Source: CAVVEQ01 sp963806635 (GTDB lineage: Bacteria > Chloroflexota > Anaerolineae > Anaerolineales > Anaerolineaceae). Taken from it: a stretch of DNA of 64,000 nt. Of this stretch, positions 1 through 7,996 are shown in pieces. The position numbers were made by a program, and so were the translations under genes. The notes below the pieces were generated by a model. That model did not search any database, was not told the DNA's origin, and saw only the letters and a program-made list of their open reading frames with translations. The stretch covers positions 1,054,001 through 1,118,000 of the forward strand of contig CAWDZA010000015.1 of assembly GCA_963806635.1 (NCBI GenBank). Reading direction: 5' to 3'. How positions within the stretch are numbered: position 1 is the first letter of the stretch; each line of letters begins with the position of its first letter.

Positions 1-512
1 GCGCTATCCCCGCCACCAATGACCGCCACTTTTTTCTCTTTGAAGAAGAATCCATCACACGTGGCACAATAGGAGACACCCTTTCCGGTGTAGAGATCCT
101 CCCCAGGGATTCCTAATTTGTTTGGGCTGGCGCCAGTGGCAAGGATCAAAGTATCAGCTTCAAAATCACCACCATCGGTTTTAACAACGAATGGTCGCTT
201 GGAGAGATCCACCGTGGTTGCCGTACCGAAAACCACCCGCGCGCCAAATTTCTCCGCTTGTTTCTGAAAAAGATCGCCAAGCTGAGAGCCTCCGATGCCT
301 TCTGGAAAACCGGGGTAATTCTCGATCGTATACGTCAGCGCGGCTTGCCCGCCCAGCGTTGTGCCTGTAACCACCACAGGGGCTAATTCCGCCCGCGCTG
401 CGTAAAGAGCTGCAGAAAAACCTGCAGGACCGGAACCCAAGATCAATACCTTAACCTTTTCCGGTTTTGAACCGGTTGTGTTACCGGATTTAGGTGTGAA
501 CGACAAATTCAA
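1..512 (-). CDS. trxB: Thioredoxin reductase, 3' part outside window
   Basis: FAD/NADPH-dependent reductase that reduces thioredoxin in the cytoplasm. The visible N-terminal part has a GSGPAG dinucleotide-binding motif at about residues 26-31, the GGQ region, an ATGASP segment and the redox-active CATC pair at about residues 149-152, followed by the start of the NADPH site (VIGGGDSA), where the window ends. I chose the TTG at 510-512 because GAGGAG sits six bases upstream and an in-frame stop lies just before it. The N-terminal extension of about 18 residues before the FAD motif is slightly long for the family. It is the last visible gene of a minus-strand run that also holds the aminotransferase and the cyclase. 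Confidence 0.93.
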   Translation of the reverse strand, partial: MNLSFTPKSGNTTGSKPEKVKVLILGSGPAGFSAALYAARAELAPVVVTGTTLGGQAALTYTIENYPGFPEGIGGSQLGDLFQKQAEKFGARVVFGTATTVDLSKRPFVVKTDGGDFEADTLILATGASPNKLGIPGEDLYTGKGVSYCATCDGFFFKEKKVAVIGGGDS

Positions 513-563
513 TTTTCGCTCCTCAATCGATTTATTAATAAGATGCAAATTAGCCGGAGATTG

Positions 564-1913
564 TTACATCCCTGTCTCTTGATCAACGATGTTGAGCGCT
601 GAATCCAAAATCCGCAATCCCTCCCCCAGCTCTTCCTCAGTGATTATGAGCGGTGGAAGGATCAACACGTTCTGCCAGTGTGTATACAAAAACAATCCTT
701 GCTCCAGGCATTTCTGGCGGAAGGCAGCCATCACCGGGCTCGTTTTTCCATAGGGGGAAACAGGTTCGCGGGTTTTTCGATCTTTGACCAATTCAAGGGC
801 AGCAAAAAGCCCGATCGAGCGTACGTCACCGATCGATGGATGCCTATCAGCTAGTTCTGTCAGCATCTCGCCCAGGGTTTCTCCCATGTGCTTCGCACGA
901 GCGACCAACCCATCCTGCTCCATCACTTCGATCACAGCAATTGCAGCCGCTAAACTCACCGGATGGCCGTTGTAGGTCAATCCGCCTTCGTACACTTTTT
1001 CATTAAAAGTTGCTGCCATATCTTCTGTCATGGCTACAGCCCCCAGCGGGGCGTAACCGGAAGTAAGACCTTTCGCCATGGTCATGATATCCGGTTTCAC
1101 ATCCCAATGGTTCACCGCGAACCATTCCCCTGTGCGACCGAAGCCGCTCATCACTTCGTCGCAGATCAGCAGGATCCCAAATTTATCACAAATCGCCCGC
1201 ACACCGGTCAGGTATCCCTCAGGCGGGACCAGCACCCCGTTCGTGCCGGTCACCGTCTCGACCATCACTGCCGCGATCGTGGCTGGGTCCTCGAAAAGGA
1301 TGATCTCCTCCAGATGATGCAAATAGTCCCGGGTGAATTCTTCATCGGAGATCTCCCCCTTGCCCGCATGAAAGGTGGATCGATAGCGATAGGGGTCGAG
1401 GAAGTGCACCACGCCTGGCATGACCATCGGCTCCCAGGCAGTCCGGCGCGGATCGCCGGTAACTGCTGCCGCGCCGTGCGAAGCGCCGTGATATGAGCGG
1501 TAGCGCGCCAGGATCTTGAACCTGCCCGTTCTGGCCCGCGCCAGCTTGATGGCGTTCTCGTTCGCGTCCGCGCCGCCAAGGGTATACAGGAATTTTGTTA
1601 GCCCCGATGGAGTGATCGCGGCCAACTTCTTTCCGAGCATCGCGCGGGGTTTGGTGGCCATGCCAGGCCCGGCAAAGGGCAGCTCGCGCAGTTGATCGGT
1701 CATCGCTTGAATGACCCGCTCGTCGCTATGACCGATGTTGACGTTCATAACCGTCGAGTTGAAATCCAAATACCGTTTCCCCTTTTCATCCCAGAAGAAG
1801 ACGCCTTTAGAGCGGGTAACAGGGATCGGCTGTACCTTCTTCTGCGCTGACCAGGTCCAGAAGTTGTGCTCGATCGATAACGGTAATATTTCAGAATCGT
1901 CCAGTTCGATCAT
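564..1913 (-). CDS. Class III pyridoxal-phosphate aminotransferase
   Basis: Fold-type I PLP enzyme of 449 residues that moves an amino group from an omega-amine or amino acid to a keto acid. YHGASHG at residues 141-147, the CDEV motif with Asp252 and the PLP lysine in TMAKGLTSG (Lys281) are all present. The overall look, including the C-terminal ILPPLIITEEEL block, matches the omega-amino acid:pyruvate and taurine:pyruvate branch, but the substrate cannot be read from the sequence. Three bases separate it from the upstream cyclase, so the two are probably co-transcribed and may act in one amino-acid or amine degradation route. Confidence 0.9.
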   Translation of the reverse strand: MIELDDSEILPLSIEHNFWTWSAQKKVQPIPVTRSKGVFFWDEKGKRYLDFNSTVMNVNIGHSDERVIQAMTDQLRELPFAGPGMATKPRAMLGKKLAAITPSGLTKFLYTLGGADANENAIKLARARTGRFKILARYRSYHGASHGAAAVTGDPRRTAWEPMVMPGVVHFLDPYRYRSTFHAGKGEISDEEFTRDYLHHLEEIILFEDPATIAAVMVETVTGTNGVLVPPEGYLTGVRAICDKFGILLICDEVMSGFGRTGEWFAVNHWDVKPDIMTMAKGLTSGYAPLGAVAMTEDMAATFNEKVYEGGLTYNGHPVSLAAAIAVIEVMEQDGLVARAKHMGETLGEMLTELADRHPSIGDVRSIGLFAALELVKDRKTREPVSPYGKTSPVMAAFRQKCLEQGLFLYTHWQNVLILPPLIITEEELGEGLRILDSALNIVDQETGM

Positions 1914-1916
1914 GGT

Positions 1917-2552
1917 TCAATCCTCAATTAATACAGCCCGCACCGGTGCGCCCTCTGTATTCCCCAGCTTAAGTGGCAGAGCGATGAGTTGATACCGGCC
2001 AGGTTCGACTTTCGAAAGGTCGACTCCTTCCAGAAGAACCAACCCGGCTTGCAGGAACACATCGTGTACAGGTTTTCCAAAATTAAAGGGGGCAACGGAA
2101 AGATAATCCAATCCCACCAGGCGCATTCCCAATTCCACAAGCGCTGCCGCACCATCCGCGCTGATGCCTACAAAGTCCTTGTTGAATAGGGGCTCCGGGT
2201 TCAGCCATTCCTTTGCGTTTCGCGTTTTAACCAGCACGCGGGGGATGGCAGTATCCAACCGCGCTTCCTTGATCTCCTTCGCGGTGACTAAATTTACAGA
2301 ATCATCCACCTGAATTACCTGGCAAGCTCCCACAAAGGTTTCCAGCGGGATCTCGTCAATTTTTTTGCCGTCCTGGACAAAATGAAATGGGGCGTCCATA
2401 TGCGTACCGGTGTGAACGCCCATGTGAATCTGGGAAAGATTATCAGTTTCCCCGTTCTCGATCTTTTTGACCCTCTCAAGAGTTACCTTCATATCACCCG
2501 GCCAGACCGGGATCTTCGGGGTGATCGTCAGGGTAATATCGTGGATTTTCAT
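1917..2552 (-). CDS. Cyclase-family metal-dependent hydrolase (kynurenine formamidase-like)
   Basis: Member of the metal-dependent 'cyclase' family, which includes KynB-type arylformamidases. The hallmark HTGTHMDAPFH motif spans residues 47-57 and supplies the metal-binding His and Asp residues. A TTG twelve bases upstream would lengthen the protein, but the ATG at 2552 has GGGAGG directly in front of it and gives the usual length of about 211 residues. It starts 30 bases after the CapA-like gene ends and stops three bases before the aminotransferase. With that neighbour an aromatic or amide hydrolysis step is plausible, but the real substrate is unknown. Confidence 0.85.
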   Translation of the reverse strand: MKIHDITLTITPKIPVWPGDMKVTLERVKKIENGETDNLSQIHMGVHTGTHMDAPFHFVQDGKKIDEIPLETFVGACQVIQVDDSVNLVTAKEIKEARLDTAIPRVLVKTRNAKEWLNPEPLFNKDFVGISADGAAALVELGMRLVGLDYLSVAPFNFGKPVHDVFLQAGLVLLEGVDLSKVEPGRYQLIALPLKLGNTEGAPVRAVLIED

Positions 2553-2582
2553 TTTTCCTCCCAATTCTATTTGTTTAAAAGA

Positions 2583-4193
2583 TCACAAGCCACTGGCAGC
2601 AAACATATCAGATAGAAATTGTGCCCGTTCCTCAGCAGTCATCGGGCGCGGCTGGGCATAATCCTCAAGCAACCCAGTCAGCAACTGCGAGTTGATATAT
2701 CTCCCATTATAAAAGAAGTGCTTGTCATAAAACTCCCGCCGCGTGCCTACTACAGGATAATCCATCTGATCGAAGAATAAATTTCCCAAACCGTAATGAA
2801 CGAATCCATTATCCCGGAAGGAAAAACCCTGTGGAAAATGTGCCTGGCTGCCACTGACGACCACCGCGCCGGCATCCGAAAGCGCGTCCAGATGCTGTCT
2901 GACCTGTGCCAGGGGCATGGGCTCGTAATTCTCCTCGTCCTGCAGGGTGGCGATCACCAGCACACCGTTTGAACTTAATTCCTTGATTTTCGCCTGCATG
3001 GCTTCAAAATCACAAGGTGCTGCCCCGGGAGAAGTGTCAGTAGCCCAGACGTAATCCGGCCCGACCGGGTTGCAACCGATGAAGGCGATGCGGTTGCCAT
3101 TGTGCTCGATGATTAATGGCTCACGGGCTGCCAGCAAATCCACCCCCCCGCCGAAAGTCTTTATCCCTTGCTTTTGGTAGAGGTCCAGGGTGTAAAGAAA
3201 TGCGTCCGGGTTGTAATCCAACAGATGGTTGCCGGTTAGCTCTACGATATCCACGCCCATTTTTTCCAGAAGCGGGAAATAGGCTGGATTTGAACAAAAC
3301 CTCAGATTGACGAACCATGGATCGGGTTTGGGGCAATTGGGGGTAAAGGAGACTTCGTTGCTGATGTGGGTGAAATCCGCGTCATTTAGGATTGACCCGA
3401 TCATCAGACCTGGGTAATCGATCCCCTTGGTTTCCATGCGCTCTGCGGTGCTGCGCACCAGGGCCGTGGTTCCGGTCATCAGCACCGAAGTCAGCAGCGC
3501 AGGATCAAAATTCCCTTGAGGAAGGGTAACTGTCGCAACGGGGTTATCACTTCCATTGGTTATAGGGGTGACAGTGAAATCCACCCGGAGCGGATAGCTG
3601 GATGGATCAAATCCTGTCAGCAGCGGAGATTTCCCGTCCACATTCAGCACTTTGAGACGTGGATTGACCTGCTCGAAGGGGATCAATCCAAACCCCCGTT
3701 CCTGCCAAAGCGCATCGGTGATTTCATCCGGGTTGACCACCTTAACCCTGTCCGGTGCAGCCGTTCCCCAAAGGGATTCAAAAGCTGCCAGCGTATCTGG
3801 TGAAAGCAAAATTGGCGCACCAGGAAAGGTCTGCCCCTGGTCTCCCTGCCAGATGCGCTTGACCTCCTCCAAGGCGATCCCATCCGCCACTGTATTGAAA
3901 GGCACTACCAGCGAGAAGATCCAGCTGCTCTCCCCGCGGGTTTCCCCAGTGGGTTTTACAACCAGGTCTGCTTTGCTCTCTGAATCCACAACCTCATACC
4001 GACCTTCGAACTTTATGCCCCCTTGGAGAGTCTTTGGGGTTGCCGGGGATATCCAAATCCTGGCAGGCTGGGGGGTGGGCGTCAGAGTGGGCGCCGGAGT
4101 GAGGGTGGGTGTCGGAGTCGGCTGAAAAATGGTAGGCACACTGCACCCCGCCGCGATCGTGATGAGAAGGAGACCAATGCATAAGTTTTTCAT
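2583..4193 (-). CDS. CapA-family (PGA_cap) lipoprotein, second tandem copy
   Basis: Secreted lipoprotein with a CapA/poly-gamma-glutamate-type metallophosphatase-like domain. The ATG at 4193 overlaps the stop of the preceding gene (ATGA) and gives a signal peptide with lipobox IAAGC, Cys17, followed by a Pro/Thr-rich linker (TPTPTLTPAPT). The C-terminal half carries SNEVSF, TGNHLLDY, IGCNPVG, VSGSQAHFPQ and YGLGNLFFDQ, the conserved blocks of the family. An N-terminal region of about 200 residues (ILLSPDTL, EITDALWQ) is shared with the neighbouring paralog and looks like a separate substrate-binding-like domain. The function is not established: capsule or wall polymer handling is possible, but no capB/capC genes are nearby. 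Confidence 0.8.
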   Translation of the reverse strand: MKNLCIGLLLITIAAGCSVPTIFQPTPTPTLTPAPTLTPTPQPARIWISPATPKTLQGGIKFEGRYEVVDSESKADLVVKPTGETRGESSWIFSLVVPFNTVADGIALEEVKRIWQGDQGQTFPGAPILLSPDTLAAFESLWGTAAPDRVKVVNPDEITDALWQERGFGLIPFEQVNPRLKVLNVDGKSPLLTGFDPSSYPLRVDFTVTPITNGSDNPVATVTLPQGNFDPALLTSVLMTGTTALVRSTAERMETKGIDYPGLMIGSILNDADFTHISNEVSFTPNCPKPDPWFVNLRFCSNPAYFPLLEKMGVDIVELTGNHLLDYNPDAFLYTLDLYQKQGIKTFGGGVDLLAAREPLIIEHNGNRIAFIGCNPVGPDYVWATDTSPGAAPCDFEAMQAKIKELSSNGVLVIATLQDEENYEPMPLAQVRQHLDALSDAGAVVVSGSQAHFPQGFSFRDNGFVHYGLGNLFFDQMDYPVVGTRREFYDKHFFYNGRYINSQLLTGLLEDYAQPRPMTAEERAQFLSDMFAASGL

Positions 4194-5791
4194 TTGGTTC
4201 CCCCCAGCGAGGGCAGATATCTCTTTAAGAACCATCGTGCTTCTTCCACGGTCATCTGCCTGGGTTGTGCGGCGTCATCGCGAATGATCGGGATGGGTTC
4301 CACCCCGATCAGGCGGTTATCATAAAACCAGTAACGATCTACAAAAGCCATACGCTCGATTTTGTCCATCTGGTCGAAAAACAAGTTTCCCAGACCATAA
4401 TGAATGACAACGTCCCTGTAAAACTCCATAACCTGCGGGCAATGCCCCTGGCTGCCGCTGACGATCACCGCTCCGGCATCTGCCGCTCGCTGGAAGTCCC
4501 CCCGCTGCGGACCCACCGGTTCAGCCTGGCAGACTTCCATATGCTGGAAGGTCACGATCGGGTTATAGCCCTCATTGCGTAATTCCTGGATCGATTTCCG
4601 AAGCAGTTCTGTGTCGCACGGGTTGGATCCAGGCGAGCCCTCCTGGGCCAGATCCTCGTCCGGTCCAACGGCGTTGCAGCCCAGAAACGCGATTCGATTT
4701 CCATTGATCTCAACTTTAAGTGGCTGATCTGCTTCAGCGGGGTCCCGACCACCGCCGTAATATGGGATCCCATTCTTTGTGTAGAGGTCAAGGCTGTAAA
4801 GAAATGGCTGGGTGCCATAATCCAATTCATGGTTTCCAGTTAATTCGATGACATCGGTACCAATCGCTTTCAGCAGATCAAAGTATTGCGGCTTGCTGCA
4901 AAATTTGGTGCCCGATCCCTCCAACTCACAATCAGGATCAAACGCGATTTCATTACTAATGTGGGTAATATCCGCGGATTTAAGAAGGTCGCCGATTTTC
5001 GCCGCCGGATAAAGGCTGCCCTTTTCATCCATTAGTATGCCCGTTCCGCGGGTCAGCGCAGTCGTACCGGTCAGGATCACCGAGGCAAGATTTTTACGCT
5101 CGAAGTTTGTGGCTGGGATTTGAAAATCCTCGTGCTGTTCTAATGCAGCAATCGCCTCCGGGTCCCCTCTGAGCGTAAACCGAACTATCTCCCCCCCACC
5201 CAAATAACCCATATCCGGTCTGGGCTGCCAGGATTTGGAAAGCTCTTCGAAAGGCAACAAAGCGAAGGTATTTTCATCCTGTCCTGCGATTTGGAGTATG
5301 TCCGCAGCGGGCGCTGTTTTCCATGAATCGCACTGATAAACAGATGCGGGGCTACCTTCCAGGGCTGCCATCGTTTCTGGGGAGGCGAGCAAGTTGGTAC
5401 AAGGCGCTGTTGGATCAACCGACCCGCGGGGGAAGGGTGCCGCGATTACATAATGCCATGTGGTCACCAGCGAGGGAGCATCCCCAACATCAGATGCCCT
5501 TCCGAAAACCACATTGGCATCCCCTGGTTGGTTTACTACCCGAACCCCACTTGGCAGGATCATTACCTGTTTTAACCCGGCTGGAACTTCTTCAGCGAAG
5601 AAAATTCGGACTTGATCCATAGGATAGGGCGTGGACGTCGCAATTTGAACTTTGGTGGGGGCTGCTGTCTGAAAAGCTACCGAATCCTGCCCGTTCTGGC
5701 TGTCTGCCTGACACCCATTTACCACCAATAGAATCATTCCGAGAAATAATATCGGAAATACCGCAAGTTGTTTCCCGAAACGAAAATTCAT
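4190..5791 (-). CDS. CapA-family (PGA_cap) lipoprotein, first tandem copy
   Basis: Paralog of the adjacent downstream gene with the same two-part architecture. Starting at the ATG at 5791 gives a lipoprotein signal with lipobox VVNGC, Cys27. An ATG at 5806 is possible but would lie only a few bases after a TATAAT -10 element at 5816-5821 on this strand. Conserved blocks are SNEIAF, TGNHELDY, LGCNAVGPD, VSGSQGHCPQ and YGLGNLFFDQ. Compared with its partner it lacks the long Pro/Thr spacer. The ATGA overlap with the second copy implies translational coupling and perhaps a joint complex on the outer face of the membrane. Confidence 0.8.
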   Translation of the reverse strand: MNFRFGKQLAVFPILFLGMILLVVNGCQADSQNGQDSVAFQTAAPTKVQIATSTPYPMDQVRIFFAEEVPAGLKQVMILPSGVRVVNQPGDANVVFGRASDVGDAPSLVTTWHYVIAAPFPRGSVDPTAPCTNLLASPETMAALEGSPASVYQCDSWKTAPAADILQIAGQDENTFALLPFEELSKSWQPRPDMGYLGGGEIVRFTLRGDPEAIAALEQHEDFQIPATNFERKNLASVILTGTTALTRGTGILMDEKGSLYPAAKIGDLLKSADITHISNEIAFDPDCELEGSGTKFCSKPQYFDLLKAIGTDVIELTGNHELDYGTQPFLYSLDLYTKNGIPYYGGGRDPAEADQPLKVEINGNRIAFLGCNAVGPDEDLAQEGSPGSNPCDTELLRKSIQELRNEGYNPIVTFQHMEVCQAEPVGPQRGDFQRAADAGAVIVSGSQGHCPQVMEFYRDVVIHYGLGNLFFDQMDKIERMAFVDRYWFYDNRLIGVEPIPIIRDDAAQPRQMTVEEARWFLKRYLPSLGGTK

Positions 5792-5815
5792 GACAGGGGG
5801 TTCCAAACCACCGCA

Positions 5816-5821
5816 ATTATA
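5816..5821 (-). promoter_or_regulatory. -10 element for the CapA-like operon
   Basis: TATAAT on the minus strand, with transcription expected to begin near 5809, leaving about 18 bases before the ATG at 5791. No convincing -35 box lies 16-18 bases upstream. It supports the shorter start of the first CapA-like gene. Confidence 0.45.
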
Positions 5822-5840
5822 CCCTTCCTACTTTTTCAAT

Positions 5841-5860
5841 TTTGATAGCCTTTGATAGCC
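5841..5860 (+). repeat. Tandem 10-base direct repeat (2 copies of TTTGATAGCC)
   Basis: Two perfect adjacent copies of TTTGATAGCC lie in the short divergent region between the CapA-like operon and the thiolase gene, just upstream of a plus-strand TATAAT at 5869-5874. It may be a paired activator or repressor site or a chance duplication. Confidence 0.6.
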
Positions 5861-5903
5861 TCCAGCCCTATAATTCAATCAGAACTCTTTCACAGGTGAA
5901 ATC

Positions 5904-7062
5904 ATGCAGGAAGTAGCTATCGCTGGAATAGGTCAGACCAAAATCGAAGAGCATTGGGAGAAATCCCTGCGTGAGCTGGCGGGTGAAGCGGCGCTGTGCG
6001 CGCTCGAAGCCTCCGAGATCAGAAGGGTGGACGCGGTTTATGTGGGCAATATGATGTCCAGTTCAGCGAATAACCAACAGCACCTGGGGCCATATATCGC
6101 GGACTGGATCGGAATGCGTTACTCCGAAGCCTTGAGGTTTGAAGCTGCTTGCAGCTCGGGGGCAGCCGCATTCCGTGCCGGGGTGATGGCTATCGCCTCC
6201 GGAGAACTGGAATCCGTACTGGTTGTCGGGGTGGAGAAGATGACCGATTCCCCAGGTGATGAAATCACCGCCGCCCTCGCCACCGCGGCTGATGCAGACT
6301 GGGAAGTGGAACAGGGAATTACCTTCGTCGCCCTCAACGCCCTGATCATGCGCCGGTATATGTTCGAATATGGCTGGGAGAAGAAAGACTTCGCGCCGTT
6401 CTCGGTCAACGCTCATGCCAATGGCGCACACAACCCGAATGCCCGCTTTCAATCCCCGATCAGCGAAGCCGATTACTTAAAAGCCGGTATGATCGCCGAT
6501 CCGATCAACCTCATGGATGCCTCGCCGATGGGTGATGGGGCTGCGGCGATCGTTCTGCTCGCTTGTGATTCACCATTCCGGAAACCCGACCAGAAAAAAG
6601 TAAAGGTTGCCGCTTCGGCAGCAGCCACGGATACAATCGCCGCCCACAGCCGCACAGAAGCCACCTGGCTTAAAGCAGCCGAGCAATCCAGCCGGCAGGC
6701 ATATGCACAGGCTGGTCTCACCCAAACCGAAATCGATTTTTTCGAATTACACGATGCCTTCTCCATCATGGCAGCCCTCTCGCTTGAAGCCTGCGGTTTC
6801 GCCGAGCGCGGTCAGGCGCCCCGCCTGGCGCTGGAGGGTGAAATTCGACCCAGTGGAAAAATCCCTATCTCCACCAGCGGTGGTTTGAAAGCACGCGGGC
6901 ATCCCGTTGGCGCCACCGGGATGTACCAGCTCGTGGAAGTTGTGCAGCAGCTGCGCGGAGAAGCGTGGCGAAACCCAGGTTGAGAATGCCCGCGTCGGTA
7001 TGGCGCAGAATATCGGCGGCAGCGGCTCAAATATCATCACCCATATCTTAAAATCCGAGTAA
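5904..7062 (+). CDS. Thiolase / acetyl-CoA acetyltransferase, broken by one inserted base
   Basis: Thiolase of the SCP-x/acetyl-CoA C-acetyltransferase type. The nucleophile is Cys83 in AACSSG, the HDAFS block follows, and the C-terminal GGLKARGHPVGATG block holds the catalytic His at about 333. The read sequence meets a stop at 6983 shortly after LRGEA. Removing one base near 6966 restores the family ending (GETQVENA, then GMAQNIGGSG) and a stop at 7060-7062 that overlaps the ATG of the next gene. The repaired protein is 385 residues, and 1159 bases is exactly one more than a multiple of three. I therefore treat it as one gene carrying a +1 indel. It probably acts in fatty-acid or butyrate-type beta-oxidation. 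Confidence 0.88.
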
Positions 7063-7922
7063 TGCAGCCGCTCTCAAAAAAACGATTGCAGGAATACCAC
7101 CAGCAAACTTTTCGAATTTCTGCCCGCGGAATACTGCATTCATCGGAGGAAGCCAGACAATTCATCAACGAGCGTGGTTTCATTTTCTTCTGGCCGGTGA
7201 AAGGTATCGACCTCCCCAGTCTGTGGGTGGCAGCCGCTGGTGACCGTCCAGTTCCGGACGAACATGATGACCCCGGGCACAAAACCTGGGGCTGGAAGGA
7301 CGACGGACTGGGAAAGCGCTGGTGGTATTACGCCAAGGTGCTGCGTCATAAGGGTACGTTTATTTCCCTCGAATTGATCCCCCATTTCTACGCCCTCTCC
7401 CCCAACTACGGGCAGCCCGAAGAAGATTATCTGCTGCAATACCAGGAAGGCACCCTTACCAGCGAATGCAAGCAGGTTTTTGAAGCACTTCTGAAACAGG
7501 GACCTTTGGATACGATCAGCCTGAAAAAAGCCGCACACCTTTCCAGTACAGGCAGTGAAGGACGCTTTGCCAAAGCCCTGGATCAACTACAGGGAGAGCT
7601 TAAAATCCTTCCGGTGGGCATCGCAGAGGTTGGCGCCTGGAAATACGCTTACCTCTACGACCTCACCCACCGTCACTTTCCAGAACTGCCTGCACAGGCG
7701 CGACCCATCAGCGAACGTGCGGCAAGGAATAAACTCATTCTCACCTATTTTGACTCGGTAGGCGCAACAGCCATCTCCACTGTTCGCAAGCTTTTTGGAT
7801 GGCCGCAACCCGTATTGGAGAAGACCATCAGGGAAGCAGTTGCGGAGGGTGGACCCCTGGTGGAGACCGAGCTTGAAGGCAACCGCGAACCGTACCTGGG
7901 ATTGAGGTCGCTGGTCGGGTAA
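7062..7922 (+). CDS. AlkZ/YcaQ-related winged-helix protein
   Basis: A 286-residue protein resembling the broad DNA-glycosylase-related family that contains AlkZ/YcaQ: an N-terminal SSEEARQFINERG helix, a segment with WGWKDDG and RWWYYAKVL, and a C-terminal half built of winged-helix-like units (LLKQGPLDTISLKKA; SERAARNKLILTYF). It lacks a clear QxQ or QxD motif that would mark the interstrand-crosslink glycosylases, so catalytic activity is uncertain. The ATG overlaps the repaired thiolase stop (TAATG), which argues for translational coupling. I recognise the family only loosely. Confidence 0.6.
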   Translation: MQPLSKKRLQEYHQQTFRISARGILHSSEEARQFINERGFIFFWPVKGIDLPSLWVAAAGDRPVPDEHDDPGHKTWGWKDDGLGKRWWYYAKVLRHKGTFISLELIPHFYALSPNYGQPEEDYLLQYQEGTLTSECKQVFEALLKQGPLDTISLKKAAHLSSTGSEGRFAKALDQLQGELKILPVGIAEVGAWKYAYLYDLTHRHFPELPAQARPISERAARNKLILTYFDSVGATAISTVRKLFGWPQPVLEKTIREAVAEGGPLVETELEGNREPYLGLRSLVG

Positions 7923-7953
7923 TCAAAGAATTCTTTCCCCGCTCTGAAACCTG

Positions 7954-7959
7954 TATAAT
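7954..7959 (+). promoter_or_regulatory. -10 element upstream of the GH13 protein
   Basis: TATAAT with a weak TTCTTT 17 bases upstream (7931-7936). Transcription would start near 7966, leaving a leader of about 30 bases that contains the GAGGTG ribosome-binding site. Confidence 0.4.
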
Positions 7960-7996
7960 TACTTCATACAAGCCTGCCCCGCGAGGTGTGTTTTTT

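Noticed and set aside
963..1579. Long plus-strand and alternative-frame ORFs over the aminotransferase
   Set aside because: Shadows of the GC-rich aminotransferase frame; no family motifs and no ribosome-binding sites.
6981..6983. TGA at the end of the short thiolase frame as a second selenocysteine
   Set aside because: The frame after it does not match thiolases; a one-base shift does.
7922..7950. AAAGAATTCTTT palindrome after the AlkZ-like gene as a terminator
   Set aside because: AT-only stem without a T tract; a restriction-site-like chance palindrome.
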